Below the pieces are notes generated by a model. It saw only the letters and a list, made by a program, of their open reading frames with translations. It did no database searches and was not told the origin of the DNA. From assembly GCF_021729135.1 (NCBI RefSeq), contig NZ_JAJTWW010000004.1, positions 336,602-400,601 of the forward strand: a stretch of 64,000 bases of DNA, given 5' to 3'. Positions 7,736 through 15,933 of this stretch are shown here, in pieces. The DNA is from Brevibacterium daeguense (GTDB lineage Bacteria > Actinomycetota > Actinomycetes > Actinomycetales > Brevibacteriaceae). A program made the translations under genes and the position numbers. The stretch's first letter is position 1, and each line of letters begins with the position of its first letter.

Positions 7736-8334
7736 GCATCGTCCGCCACGTCCGCCCCACTCGCAGCGTCCACGGCACTCACAGCATCTGCCCCACCCGC
7801 GGCATTCGCGGCGTCCGCCGAATTCGCAGCGTCCGCCGCGGCGATGAGCTTCATCATCGTCGAGTGGACGACGACGAGTTCACTCTCGCTCATCCCGAGG
7901 CGCGCGATCATCTGACCCGGGATCGCCTCGGCGGCTGTGCGCAGCTGCCGACCGGCGTCGGTGAGGACGAGCGCCAGCGATCGCTCGTCGGCTTCGTCCC
8001 GCCGCCGTTCGATGTAGCCGAGCGCCGCCAGCCGCTTGGTCAGCGGGGAGAGCGTGCCCGGATCGAGGTGCAGCCGTGCGCTGAGCTGCTTGATCGACAG
8101 CGGGGCGTGCTGCCACAGCGCGAGCATGACGAGGTACTGCGGATGCGTGAGCTTGAGCGGCTCGAGCACCGGCCGGTACGCCGCGACGACGCTGCGCGAG
8201 GCCAGCGAGAGGGCGAAGCAGACCTGGCTCTCCAGCGCCAGCGGATCGGCGAGGGTCGGCTCGTCGAGGGCCGGCTCGTCGAGGGCCGGATGGTCGAGGA
8301 TCGGGTCGTTCACCGACTGGCTCCGATCACGCAT
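7723..8334 (-). CDS. MarR-family regulator, OhrR-like
   Basis: 203 residues. The winged helix is clear: LTHPQYLVMLALWQHAPLSI, LSARLHLDPGTLSPLTKRLA and YIERRRDEADERSLALVL with the typical basic wing. The N-terminal helix reads QVCFALSLASRSVVAAYRP; in OhrR the peroxide-sensing cysteine sits in exactly this place (Cys39 here). OhrR repressors release DNA when that Cys is oxidised by organic hydroperoxides. Two unusual additions flank the domain: an N-terminal ALDEP repeat and a C-terminal tail of about 40 Ala/Asp/Gly residues. The ATG at 8334 overlaps the stop of the 69-residue protein upstream (ATGCGTGA). No ohr gene is next to it. Confidence 0.82.
   Translation of the reverse strand: MRDRSQSVNDPILDHPALDEPALDEPTLADPLALESQVCFALSLASRSVVAAYRPVLEPLKLTHPQYLVMLALWQHAPLSIKQLSARLHLDPGTLSPLTKRLAALGYIERRRDEADERSLALVLTDAGRQLRTAAEAIPGQMIARLGMSESELVVVHSTMMKLIAAADAANSADAANAAGGADAVSAVDAASGADVADDAGPG
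8247..8306. repeat. 15-bp tandem repeat inside the MarR gene, four copies
   Basis: Four 15-bp units (8247-8261, 8262-8276, 8277-8291, 8292-8306) of the form CGTCGAGGGCCGGCT. They encode the five-residue repeat Ala-Leu-Asp-Glu-Pro in the N-terminal arm of the OhrR-like protein and keep the frame. Confidence 0.75.
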
Positions 8335-8536
8335 TGCCCGACTGGCTCTCCAGCCAATTCTCGTGCAGCTGGCGACGTCGTTCGTACTCGCGCTTGAGCT
8401 GGACGCGGGGGTCCCGGTTGTCGTTGGTCGTGGCGGGGCCCACGATGTGCACGATGATGTACTGGAACCAGAAGCCCACCTTGTAGGCCCACCCGAAGCT
8501 GTCCTGACCACGCGGCTTGTCCACCGAGGTCTCCAT
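8327..8536 (-). CDS. Small conserved-looking protein of unknown function (69 aa), coupled to the MarR gene
   Basis: 69 residues, starting ATG at 8536. The centre FGWAYKVGFWFQYIIVHIVG is hydrophobic and aromatic enough for one membrane or membrane-surface helix; the C-terminal half is charged (LKREYERRRQLHENW). The stop codon lies inside the start of the OhrR-like gene, so the two are translated from one message. I do not recognise a family. No Shine-Dalgarno sequence is evident before the start. Confidence 0.6.
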   Translation of the reverse strand: METSVDKPRGQDSFGWAYKVGFWFQYIIVHIVGPATTNDNRDPRVQLKREYERRRQLHENWLESQSGNA

Positions 8537-8564
8537 TCAGTTGATCTGCAGAATTCAGCTGGTC

Positions 8565-8585
8565 TGCACGCAAATAGTTTGTGCA
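8565..8585. promoter_or_regulatory. Candidate operator upstream of the small protein/MarR operon
   Basis: TGCAC at 8565-8569 and GTGCA at 8581-8585 form an inverted repeat with an A/T-rich 11-bp centre (GCAAATAGTTT), 29 bases before the first start codon of the operon. Size and A/T-rich centre resemble MarR/OhrR boxes. Autoregulation is inferred. Confidence 0.45.
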
Positions 8586-8686
8586 CCAATCATATCGGCG
8601 GGAGCTTCCCCTGCGCTCACGGCCCCTCCGGGATCGCTCACGGCCCTTCCGGGAGCGGGCGCGATCACCGTTCGGCGCAGCCGCGA

Positions 8687-9028
8687 TCAGCCGCCGGCAG
8701 AAGCCTCCTGCAGCGGCCAGACCTCGACAACGCCCTGAGCGACCGCGCACGGTGTGGCTGACACCATCGCAATCGCATCCTCGAGGCTCGCCGCCTCGAT
8801 CAGCGCGAACCCGGCGACCGGAAGCGAGGACTGCATGAACGGACCGGCCGTGCGCTCGGCCCCGGAGTCATCGTGGTTCCGGACCTGGACGGGATGCCCG
8901 GCGATGCCCATGCGAACTCCCGCGGCGCGCAGGCTGTCGTCGTGGGCATGGGCCCGGTCGCGCACCTCGGGGGCGGTTCGGTCGTATCCGTCCTGATCTC
9001 CGTATCCGATGGTGACGAACATTGGCAT
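8687..9028 (-). CDS. YCII-domain protein
   Basis: 113 residues matching the small ferredoxin-like YCII fold: the start MPMFVTIGYGDQDGYD, the middle GVRMGIAGHPVQVRN, then AGPFMQSSLPVAGFALIEAA and a final EVWPL. The GPF..S...AGF segment is the usual signature. YCII proteins are thought to be small enzymes or dehydrochlorinase-like proteins; most have no known reaction and are often linked to ECF sigma factors. The ATG at 9028 is chosen because GGGAG lies nine bases upstream; a start at 9037 would leave no spacing. Confidence 0.8.
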   Translation of the reverse strand: MPMFVTIGYGDQDGYDRTAPEVRDRAHAHDDSLRAAGVRMGIAGHPVQVRNHDDSGAERTAGPFMQSSLPVAGFALIEAASLEDAIAMVSATPCAVAQGVVEVWPLQEASAGG

Positions 9029-9169
9029 GGTGCACATCTCCCTCTGCAGTCGAGCCACGAGCCGGGCGCGCGGGCCGGTCATCCGGCATCACCGGTCGCG
9101 CACCGTCCGCGGCGCCGAATCCCGGCTGTTCCAGTGTGCCGACAATCCGGATCATGCAACAGACCTGGA

Positions 9170-9270
9170 CCCGGCACCCCGAATGCCCAGCCGGTGCGAG
9201 GCGACCCGGCACCCCGAATGCCCAGCCGGCGCGAGGCGACCCAGTGCCCCGAATGCCCAGCCGGTGCTAG
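9170..9270. repeat. 35-bp tandem repeat, three copies
   Basis: Units at 9170-9204, 9205-9239 and 9240-9270 (last one shortened and diverged). Each unit holds CCGGC...GCCGG and GGTGC...GCACC arms, so alternative hairpins can form within and between units. The array lies in the gap between the divergent YCII and SDR genes and ends 46 bases before the SDR start. There are no spacers, so it is not a CRISPR. Confidence 0.85.
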
Positions 9271-9316
9271 CGTGGCCGGCAGCACGTGAGATTGTCATGC
9301 ACACCGTGGAGGGGCA

Positions 9317-9919
9317 ATGCGGATTCTGGTCGTCGGCGGCACCGGGACCATCGGCGCGGCGGTGGTGCAGGCGCTGACCGGCTCCGACACCGAAGTCATC
9401 TCCGTCTCCCGCTCCTCCGAGCCTGCGGTCGACATCACCGACACCACGTCGATCTCGGCGATGTACGAGGCAGTCGGCACCGTCGATGCCATCGTCTCCA
9501 CCACCGGCGCTGCTCCCTTCGTCGCGACATCCGAGGCCACTCCCGAACAGTTCGCCGCCGGGTTCGCCGACAAGCTGGGCGGGCAGATCAACCTGACGCT
9601 GCTGGGACTGCCGCACCTGCGCGACGGCGGATCCATCACGCTCATCACCGGGATCCTCGCCCAGCATCCCGTGAAGAACAGCGTCATCGCCGGAACCGTC
9701 AACGGCGGGATCGAGGCGTTCGCCGTCAGCGCCGCCACCGATCTGCCCCGCGGCATTCGCATCAACGTGGTCAGCCCCAACGTCATCGAGGAGGCGCTGC
9801 CCAGTTACGGATCCGCCTTCCCCGGCTTCCATCCCGTGCCCGCAGCCCAGGCGGCCCAGGCCTTCGTCCGCTCGGTCCACGGAGTGGAGACCGGACAGGT
9901 GTTCCGGGTATGGCGCTGA
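9317..9919 (+). CDS. Short-chain dehydrogenase/reductase-family protein
   Basis: 200 residues, at the short end for SDRs. The cofactor loop is GGTGTIG near the N-terminus, and IVSTTGAAPF stands where classical SDRs have NNAG. The catalytic Tyr-x3-Lys is not seen; the matching helix reads NSVIAGTVNGGIEAF, so Tyr and Lys are both replaced. The following RGIRINVVSPNVIEE is typical. The fold and NAD(P) binding are supported but the usual carbonyl chemistry is not; such short atypical SDRs are common in actinobacteria. GGAGGGGCA before the ATG fixes the start. Confidence 0.82.
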   Translation: MRILVVGGTGTIGAAVVQALTGSDTEVISVSRSSEPAVDITDTTSISAMYEAVGTVDAIVSTTGAAPFVATSEATPEQFAAGFADKLGGQINLTLLGLPHLRDGGSITLITGILAQHPVKNSVIAGTVNGGIEAFAVSAATDLPRGIRINVVSPNVIEEALPSYGSAFPGFHPVPAAQAAQAFVRSVHGVETGQVFRVWR

Positions 9920-9938
9920 GCAACGCGCGTGCATCGTC

Positions 9939-10331
9939 ATGAGCGGCGCGGCAGGACGTGACGCGACTGGTCCCGCGCACGAGGATGACCGCTGGCTGGT
10001 GATCAACGGCAGGCGTTGGCGGCGGACCGATCCGGCGCTGCCCGCCGGCGTCGTGGATCGGCTGAAGTCACACCTCGGGCGCGGCCGCTCCGGGGTGCGC
10101 GCGGCGAAAGGTGCCGACGACGCCGAGGCGGTCCGCCGGGCACGCAGAATCGTGAACTTGGCGAACCACGGGCTCGGCGAGCGCGGGCCGTATTGGTGGG
10201 ACGCGCCCGAACAGGATCGGCGGTCGCGAGCCGAGGAGGCGCTGGCAGAACTCGACGCGCTAGCCGAGGGCGGCCGCGCCGAGGGCCGCGGCGACGGTGC
10301 TACTTCGGATCGAGCCTCCTCCGCCCGGTAG
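9939..10331 (+). CDS. Conserved hypothetical protein (130 aa) with DRWLVINGRRWR motif
   Basis: 130 residues. The opening DDRWLVINGRRWRRTDPALP and the later ARRIVNLANHGLGERGPYWW are typical of a small protein widespread in high-GC bacteria, often given the misleading name biopolymer transporter Tol. It is charged, soluble and has no catalytic motif I can name. The C-terminal 30 residues are Ala/Gly/Glu/Arg low complexity. Its end overlaps the end of the convergent ArsR gene by 32 bases. Confidence 0.65.
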   Translation: MSGAAGRDATGPAHEDDRWLVINGRRWRRTDPALPAGVVDRLKSHLGRGRSGVRAAKGADDAEAVRRARRIVNLANHGLGERGPYWWDAPEQDRRSRAEEALAELDALAEGGRAEGRGDGATSDRASSAR

Positions 10332-10704
10332 TCTTCAGCGCTTCCGGCTTCAGTGCCTCCCTCTTCAGCACTTCGTCGAGCCTGCGATATTGGCCCTCCT
10401 TGACCAGGCGGTATTGGTCGATCCAGGAGGTGAGGGCTTCCAGCATCTCCGGGTTGAGGTGGACCGGTCGCCGCTGAGCGTCGCGAGTGCGGGTGACCAG
10501 GCCCGCCGACTCGAGCACGCTGATGTGCTTCGACACCGCCTGCTTGGAGATCACGAAGGGCTCGGCGAGCTCGTTGACCGTCGCCGGACCGCGGCTCAGT
10601 CGCGCAACGATCGACCGCCGAATCGGGTCCGCAAGCGCCATGAAACCCCGGTCGAGGCGGTTCTCCGCATCATCAGGCGTGCAGCTCTCCGCGTCATCGC
10701 CCAC
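10300..10704 (-). CDS. ArsR-family winged-helix regulator of the SRPBCC operon
   Basis: 134 residues. The DNA-binding domain reads MALADPIRRSIVARLSRGPA, then VNELAEPFVISKQAVSKHIS and VLESAGLVTRTRD. The metal-binding cysteines of arsenic or zinc sensors are missing; this subgroup pairs with SRPBCC (AHSA1) proteins and its ligand is unknown. GTG at 10704 has GGGAGA at a good distance. The tail repeats LKREALKPEALK. It is the second gene after the SRPBCC gene, 99 bases behind. Confidence 0.85.
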   Translation of the reverse strand: MGDDAESCTPDDAENRLDRGFMALADPIRRSIVARLSRGPATVNELAEPFVISKQAVSKHISVLESAGLVTRTRDAQRRPVHLNPEMLEALTSWIDQYRLVKEGQYRRLDEVLKREALKPEALKTTGRRRLDPK

Positions 10705-10803
10705 GTGCACTCTCCCTGCTGGTCGCCCGATCCTGCAACAGGTCCAATGGGCAGGAGACAGCACCATCCCTCCTGCCACTGAGGCGCAGACCCTCAATCA
10801 GGG

Positions 10804-11286
10804 TCACGCCGCCGACTTCGCAAGGAGCTCGTCGAGCTGCTCGTAGCCCTGCTTCATTCCCTCCTCCATGCCCGAGGAAGCCATGCCGTCCCGAGCCTCC
10901 ACTGTCGGGTAGACGGCGTGCCCGGACAGGCGGGTTCTGCCGTCGCCGAGGTCCTCGAAGGTCAGAGTCTCGATCGAGACGACGTCCGGGAAGCCGAGGA
11001 ACTCGAAGGTCTGAATGACCTTGTCGTTCTCTCGCACGGTGTGGAACGTGCCGCGGAACTCGTACCTGTCCCCCGTCGGGGCGACGTGCGTGTATTCGTA
11101 GCCTCCGCCGGGGCGGAAGTCGAAGCGCCCGACTTCCATCTCCAGGTCGCGCGGACCCAGCCATTGGCTCATCAGTTCGGCCGAGGCGTGGGCTCGGTAG
11201 ACATCCGCGACCGGGTAGTCGAACTCGCGGGTGAAGTCGATGAACGGGACGCCGTCGGGAACGGTGACCTGCAGTGCGCTGCTCAT
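10804..11286 (-). CDS. SRPBCC-domain (AHSA1-type) protein
   Basis: 160 residues forming one hydrophobic-cavity SRPBCC fold: FTREFDYPVADVYRAHASAE, then LMSQWLGPRDLEMEVGRFDF, GGGYEYTHV and the C-terminal helix GMEEGMKQGYEQLDELLA. Family members bind lipids or small hydrophobic ligands; the eukaryotic relative activates Hsp90 but no such role is implied here. AAGGAGG seven bases before the ATG gives a strong start. It is the first gene of the operon with the ArsR regulator. Confidence 0.85.
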   Translation of the reverse strand: MSSALQVTVPDGVPFIDFTREFDYPVADVYRAHASAELMSQWLGPRDLEMEVGRFDFRPGGGYEYTHVAPTGDRYEFRGTFHTVRENDKVIQTFEFLGFPDVVSIETLTFEDLGDGRTRLSGHAVYPTVEARDGMASSGMEEGMKQGYEQLDELLAKSAA

Positions 11287-11709
11287 GGGATCCTCCTTGA
11301 TTCCTCCGGTCGCTCCAGGGGCGACAGGTGCGGTGGCAGTGCTCGATCGAGAGGTCGGGTGAGGCGTTGAACTGTCCTCTCGCGCGGTTCGCACAGTGAA
11401 GTCCTGATCGCCGCGACCCGATCCTCTCAGCAACCAAATCGTTTATCAACGATTTGGTTGATAACAAGTGTGCGCCCGTCGAATGCTCGTGTCAATACCC
11501 TCGTGTCTGAACGTCCGAGCAAATGCCTCGTGCCTGAAGGCCGAGTCCATACCCGCGTCCCGGAAGGTGATCCAATCCAAAGGTTCGTGCCTGGCAGTCC
11601 GCCCCCCTGTGGAGCCCCACCGATGAGCACCGCCATCTCACCGGTGACCCGAGGATGACGGCTGTGGAAGGGCGACCATCACGTCTGAACCTCGTGAAAC
11701 CATGTCCTC
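11287..11709. other. 423-bp gap with an operator and degenerate repeats
   Basis: This gap separates the SRPBCC and SNF2 genes. It holds the long inverted repeat at 11431-11464. From about 11485 to 11605 it has a degenerate array with units of about 28 bp built on CTCGTGCCTGAAGGCCGAG. I see no convincing gene; the open frames here have no ribosome site and repeat-like composition. Confidence 0.5.
11431..11464. promoter_or_regulatory. Nested palindromic operator for the SRPBCC-ArsR operon
   Basis: A perfect 13-bp inverted repeat (CAACCAAATCGTT at 11431-11443, AACGATTTGGTTG at 11448-11460, loop TATC) overlaps a second one (TTATCAAC at 11443-11450, GTTGATAA at 11457-11464). On the minus strand TTGATA with GAGGAT 17 bp further on could be the promoter inside it. 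ArsR repressors usually bind such A/T-rich dyads over their own promoter, so autoregulation is likely. Confidence 0.65.
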
Positions 11710-14700
11710 ATGAGCTCCGAAACCCCGCTGCCGTATGTGGATCACGACGCGATCGTGCGCTTCGTGGGCAGAGCTGCCGCGGACCGCGCCCGGGTCTATT
11801 CGGTCCGATCCGCCGTCCGGGAGATCCACTGGGACGCGGAGCACTCCGAGCTGCTGGCCCGGGTGCAGGGCACGGACCCGGAACCGTACTCGACGCGCAT
11901 CCTGCTCTCGGAGATCAACGCCGAGGGAACGAGGGTAGACGACAGAACGGGAGAAGACGACGGAGCGGAGGAAGACAGAGCGGGAGACGGCAGGGACGCG
12001 ATCGGAACCGAAATCACGCGTCGTTCAGCTGAAGCAGACGCGGCAGACTTCCCCGAGAATGCGGATGGTCATACCGGGAGCAACCAGGGCTGGGGCCGGC
12101 CGCAACGACGGCAGCGCAAGCCCGATCGCCTGCTGCGGTGTCGGCCCATCGCCTCGCACTGCAGCTGCTTCGTCGGCCTGGAATGCAAGCACGCCGCCGC
12201 CGTCCTCTACTCGGCCAACCTGCAGGCGCTCCAGCCGCACCTGGCCCGCCTCGACGCCGATGACTCGCGCCTCGACGCCGATGACTCCCGGGCCGACGAC
12301 GGTGAATCCCGGTCCCCCGCTGGTGATTCCTGGACCAATGGCAACGATTCCGAGGGCCATACTGGCCATTCGCGGGCCGACGACGGTGATTCCTGGCCCG
12401 ACGGCGGCGAATCCCCGACCGGGGTCGGCGCCTTCCTCGCGGATTGGACCACCACCATCAACAGCGGCGGCAGCGCGGTTGAACGCCCTGGCACCACTGC
12501 CAGCCCAGGCACCGACCCGTCTGAAATCTGGGGCGGCCCGAATGCGAGCGACCCGAGTAGCGGCAGCACCGGCACCGTGAGCCCACCGACCGCTCCCCAC
12601 TGGCGCTCCGTCCTGAGCCAGGTGACCGCGCCCGCCGCCCCGGTGATCCCTCCGACTCCCCTGGCGATCGGCTTCGAGCTCAAGGCGCCGCCGTCGCGCG
12701 CCTGGTACGACCCGAAGTCCACCGGTCCGCTGGCCGTCGAGCAGATCCTCGGCGGAGCGGAGGCGCTCATCGAGATCCGACCGCTCAAACAGGGACACAG
12801 GAACCGCTGGATCCGCGGCGGACTGGACTGGCGCAACTTCCTGCATTCGGGCGCAACCTACAACTTCGACCCCGAACAGGTGGCGCTGCTCGGGCAGCTC
12901 TACCGGCTCAACCTCTCCGAGCGGCAGGGCTACCCGGCCGGGGACGGCAAGGCGCTGACGCTGTCCCAGTTCAGCACGTCGCTCGTCTGGTCCCTGCTGG
13001 CCCAGATCCGCCAGAGCGGCATCGAGTTCGTCGGGCAGGGCAACGTGGGCACGGTGGCCCTCGGCGCCTCGGCGCAGGTGCGGCTCGACGTCCGCGCTGC
13101 CCGCGATGACAGCACGGGCCTGCCCCCCGAATTCGACGAGGGTGACCTGTCGGTGCGCCCGTTCGTCGAGATCGACGACACCGTGCTCGCGTTCCCGCGC
13201 CCCATCGGCACCACCGGCTTTGCGGAGGTGCAGGCGTCGGTCCTGGGCACCCGGAAGGCGGCAGTCGACCTGCTGATCGCACCCCTGGCGGCACCCGTTC
13301 CCCAGGCGGTCGGCCACCTCCTCGGGCAGCCGCCGCTGCGCATCCCCCGCGCCGAATCCGAGGAGTTCCTCCACGAGGTCTACCCGCAGCTGCGCACGGC
13401 CATCCCCGTCGTCAGCGACGAATCCGTTGACCTCCCCGAATTCGCGCCGCCCAATCTGCGCCTGCGCGCGGAGTTCGGAAAGGGCGATGCGCTCACCCTG
13501 CGCTGGTCCTGGGAGTATCACGATCCGGATCGGGAAGTGCCGATCGACGACTCCGGCGACGAACGGCGCGACACCGAGGTCGAAAGGACGGTGCTCGACG
13601 AGCTCAAGCAGTTCTGGCCCTCCCTCGGCGAGCGCGAGCGCGAGGATCTCACGGGCATCGACACCGCGGAGTTCACCGAGCACATCCTGCCCGAACTGGA
13701 ATCCCAGGAGACGGTGGAGGTCGAGATCTTCGGCGAGCGCCCCGACTACCGGGAGGCCCGTTCGGCGCCGCGAGTGAGCGTGAGCACCGGTGAGACGAGC
13801 CAGACGGATTGGTTCGACCTCGGCATCGAGATCAGCATCGACGGGCGGGTCATTCCGTTCGTGTCGGTATTCAAGGCGCTGGCCAATGGTCAGGACAAGC
13901 TCCTGCTGCCGGACAAGACCTACTTCTCCCTTGATCACCCGGCGTTCGAACCGCTCCGGAAGCTCATCGCCGAGGCCGAGGCGCTGGGCGAATGGGAGCC
14001 CGAGGCGCCGAAGATCAGCCGGTACCAGATCAGCTTCTGGGACGAGCTCGAAGAGCTCGCCGACGAGACCGAGCAGGCCTTGAGCTGGCGTCGGCTCGCC
14101 GACGGCCTGCGGGATCTCACCACCGTTCCCGAGGTGCCGGTCCCCGATTCCGTTCGCGCGCAGCTGCGCCACTATCAGGTCGACGGCTTCCGCTGGCTGG
14201 CGTTCCTCTACGATCACAGCCTCGGTGGGATCCTGGCCGACGACATGGGACTGGGCAAGACCCTGCAGACGCTGGCCCTCATCGCACACGCACGGCAGCA
14301 GGGCGGCCCTCACTACGGCGCAGCCGGGACTGCCCACTTTGGGACGGACCCTTCTGGGAAGGACCGCTCCGGGAACGACCACTATGGGCATGGCCCCGCT
14401 GAGAAGGAACCTGCGGGGAAGGATCCCTTCACGGCCGAACGTCGCGCCAACGCATTCGCCGGCATCGAGGCGTCGCCCATTGTCATCGACGAGGACGGCC
14501 GGCTGATCCGGCCACCGTTCCTCGTCGTGGCGCCGGCCTCGGTGGTCTCGGTGTGGCGGTCGGAGGCCGCGCGCTTCGTGCCCGACCTGCGGGTGAAGGT
14601 GCTCGACACGACCTCGAAGAAGCGCGGCACCACGATCGTGGACGAGGTCGCGAACATGGACATCGTCGTCACGTCCTACGCCCTGCTGCGCCTCGATCAG

Positions 14701-15750
14701 GCGGAGTTCGCCGCCCTGGAGTGGGACGGGCTGGTCCTCGATGAGGCGCAGTTCGTGAAGAATCGGCAGTCGCGGGTCCACCTGGCGGCCAAGTCGATTC
14801 CGGCGCCGTTCCGACTCGCGATCACCGGCACTCCGATGGAGAACTCCCTCGAGGACCTGTGGTCGCTGCTGTCCATCACCGCGCCCGGGCTGTTCGCCTC
14901 GGCCTCGAAGTTCCGCAGCGAGTACATCCAGCCGATCGCCTCCGGCCGTGCGCCCGAGCGCATGCAGCGCCTGCGGCGGCGCGTGAAGCCGTTCATGCTG
15001 CGACGCAGCAAGAACCTGGTCGCAGCGGACCTTCCCACCAAGCAGGAGCAGGTGACCCGAGTCGAGCTGCTGCCCAGACATCGCAAGCTCTACGAGCAGG
15101 TGCTGCAGCGAGAGCGGAAGAAGGTGCTGGGACTGGTCAAGGACCTCGACCGCAACCGCTTCATCGTGTTCCGATCGCTGACGCTGCTGCGCATGATGGC
15201 GCTCGACCCAGTGATCGTGGACGAGAAGTACCGGGGGATTCCATCGAGCAAGCTCGAAGCCCTGTTCGCGGACCTGGATTCGATCGTGGCGGAGGGTCAC
15301 CGGGTGGTGGTGTTCAGTCAGTTCACGTCGTTCCTCGGGCGGATCGGCGAACACCTGACCGCCCGAGGCGTCGCGTACGACTACCTCGACGGCGCCACCC
15401 GCAGCCGGGCGAAGGTGGTCGAGAGCTTCAAGACGGGCACCGCCCCGATCTTCCTCATCAGCCTCAAGGCCGGGGGTTTCGGTCTGACCCTGACCGAGGC
15501 GGATTATGTGTTCCTGCTCGATCCGTGGTGGAACCCGGCTGCTGAGGCTCAGGCAGTCGACCGCACCCATCGAATCGGGCAGACGAGGAACGTCATGGTG
15601 TACCGGATGGTCGCCGCAGGGACGATCGAGGAGAAGGTGCTGGACCTCCAGCAGAGGAAGCGGGAGATGTTCACCAGCCTGATGGACGACGACACCGCGT
15701 TCAGCGACACCATCTCCGCGGCGGACATCAAAGTCCTGTTCGACAGCTGA
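11710..15750 (+). CDS. SWIM zinc finger - SNF2 family DNA helicase/ATPase
   Basis: 1346 residues. A SWIM zinc finger lies near residues 144-165 (CSCFVGLECKH, the CxC...CxH pattern). After a bacterial SNF2-associated region comes the ATPase: Walker A ADDMGLGKTLQ near 845, the DEAQ box (LVLDEAQFVKN) near 1010, ITGTPMENSLEDLW after it, and the C-terminal helicase lobe with VVVFSQFTSFL, GGFGLTLTEADYV and the arginine-finger motif QAVDRTHRIGQ. It should be an ATP-driven double-stranded DNA translocase. Two unusual low-complexity inserts occur: a 21-bp repeat array (residues 181-236) after the zinc finger, and a Gly/His/Asp-rich stretch (about 865-905) between ATPase motifs I and Ia. The start is the ATG at 11710; its ribosome site is weak. 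Confidence 0.9.
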   Translation: MSSETPLPYVDHDAIVRFVGRAAADRARVYSVRSAVREIHWDAEHSELLARVQGTDPEPYSTRILLSEINAEGTRVDDRTGEDDGAEEDRAGDGRDAIGTEITRRSAEADAADFPENADGHTGSNQGWGRPQRRQRKPDRLLRCRPIASHCSCFVGLECKHAAAVLYSANLQALQPHLARLDADDSRLDADDSRADDGESRSPAGDSWTNGNDSEGHTGHSRADDGDSWPDGGESPTGVGAFLADWTTTINSGGSAVERPGTTASPGTDPSEIWGGPNASDPSSGSTGTVSPPTAPHWRSVLSQVTAPAAPVIPPTPLAIGFELKAPPSRAWYDPKSTGPLAVEQILGGAEALIEIRPLKQGHRNRWIRGGLDWRNFLHSGATYNFDPEQVALLGQLYRLNLSERQGYPAGDGKALTLSQFSTSLVWSLLAQIRQSGIEFVGQGNVGTVALGASAQVRLDVRAARDDSTGLPPEFDEGDLSVRPFVEIDDTVLAFPRPIGTTGFAEVQASVLGTRKAAVDLLIAPLAAPVPQAVGHLLGQPPLRIPRAESEEFLHEVYPQLRTAIPVVSDESVDLPEFAPPNLRLRAEFGKGDALTLRWSWEYHDPDREVPIDDSGDERRDTEVERTVLDELKQFWPSLGEREREDLTGIDTAEFTEHILPELESQETVEVEIFGERPDYREARSAPRVSVSTGETSQTDWFDLGIEISIDGRVIPFVSVFKALANGQDKLLLPDKTYFSLDHPAFEPLRKLIAEAEALGEWEPEAPKISRYQISFWDELEELADETEQALSWRRLADGLRDLTTVPEVPVPDSVRAQLRHYQVDGFRWLAFLYDHSLGGILADDMGLGKTLQTLALIAHARQQGGPHYGAAGTAHFGTDPSGKDRSGNDHYGHGPAEKEPAGKDPFTAERRANAFAGIEASPIVIDEDGRLIRPPFLVVAPASVVSVWRSEAARFVPDLRVKVLDTTSKKRGTTIVDEVANMDIVVTSYALLRLDQAEFAALEWDGLVLDEAQFVKNRQSRVHLAAKSIPAPFRLAITGTPMENSLEDLWSLLSITAPGLFASASKFRSEYIQPIASGRAPERMQRLRRRVKPFMLRRSKNLVAADLPTKQEQVTRVELLPRHRKLYEQVLQRERKKVLGLVKDLDRNRFIVFRSLTLLRMMALDPVIVDEKYRGIPSSKLEALFADLDSIVAEGHRVVVFSQFTSFLGRIGEHLTARGVAYDYLDGATRSRAKVVESFKTGTAPIFLISLKAGGFGLTLTEADYVFLLDPWWNPAAEAQAVDRTHRIGQTRNVMVYRMVAAGTIEEKVLDLQQRKREMFTSLMDDDTAFSDTISAADIKVLFDS
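12250..12417. repeat. 21-bp in-frame tandem repeat in the SNF2 gene, eight copies
   Basis: Eight 21-bp units encode seven-residue repeats of the form Leu-Asp-Ala-Asp-Asp-Ser-Arg, drifting to ADDGESR, ADDGDSW and PDGGESP. The first two units are nearly identical at base level; later ones diverge. The array makes an acidic linker between the SWIM finger and the rest of the helicase. Confidence 0.85.
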
Positions 15751-15933
15751 ACGAACTGGTGCTCTCCGCGCCGGCCAACCAGCCCGCCCGCCTGACCTTC
15801 GACGGCAGCCGTACTGATCGCTGTCAGCTTGGTGCGCGGCCGCGGTTCGAAGCGAAATGGCCTGCATTGGCTCCAGAAAGCCTACTGGGCGTCGGGAAGC
15901 CAACTGAGCGTCGTGAAGGGCCGGAATCGGAGG

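Noticed and set aside
9170..9270. Possible small CRISPR array
   Set aside because: Three directly adjoining 35-bp units without spacers; plain tandem repeat.
11458..11658. 66-residue frame in the gap before the SNF2 gene
   Set aside because: Made of degenerate repeats, without ribosome site or recognisable composition.
12025..15903. A very long open frame antisense to the SNF2 helicase
   Set aside because: It is the mirror of a high-GC coding frame; the translated residues show no domain and the plus-strand frame holds all helicase motifs.
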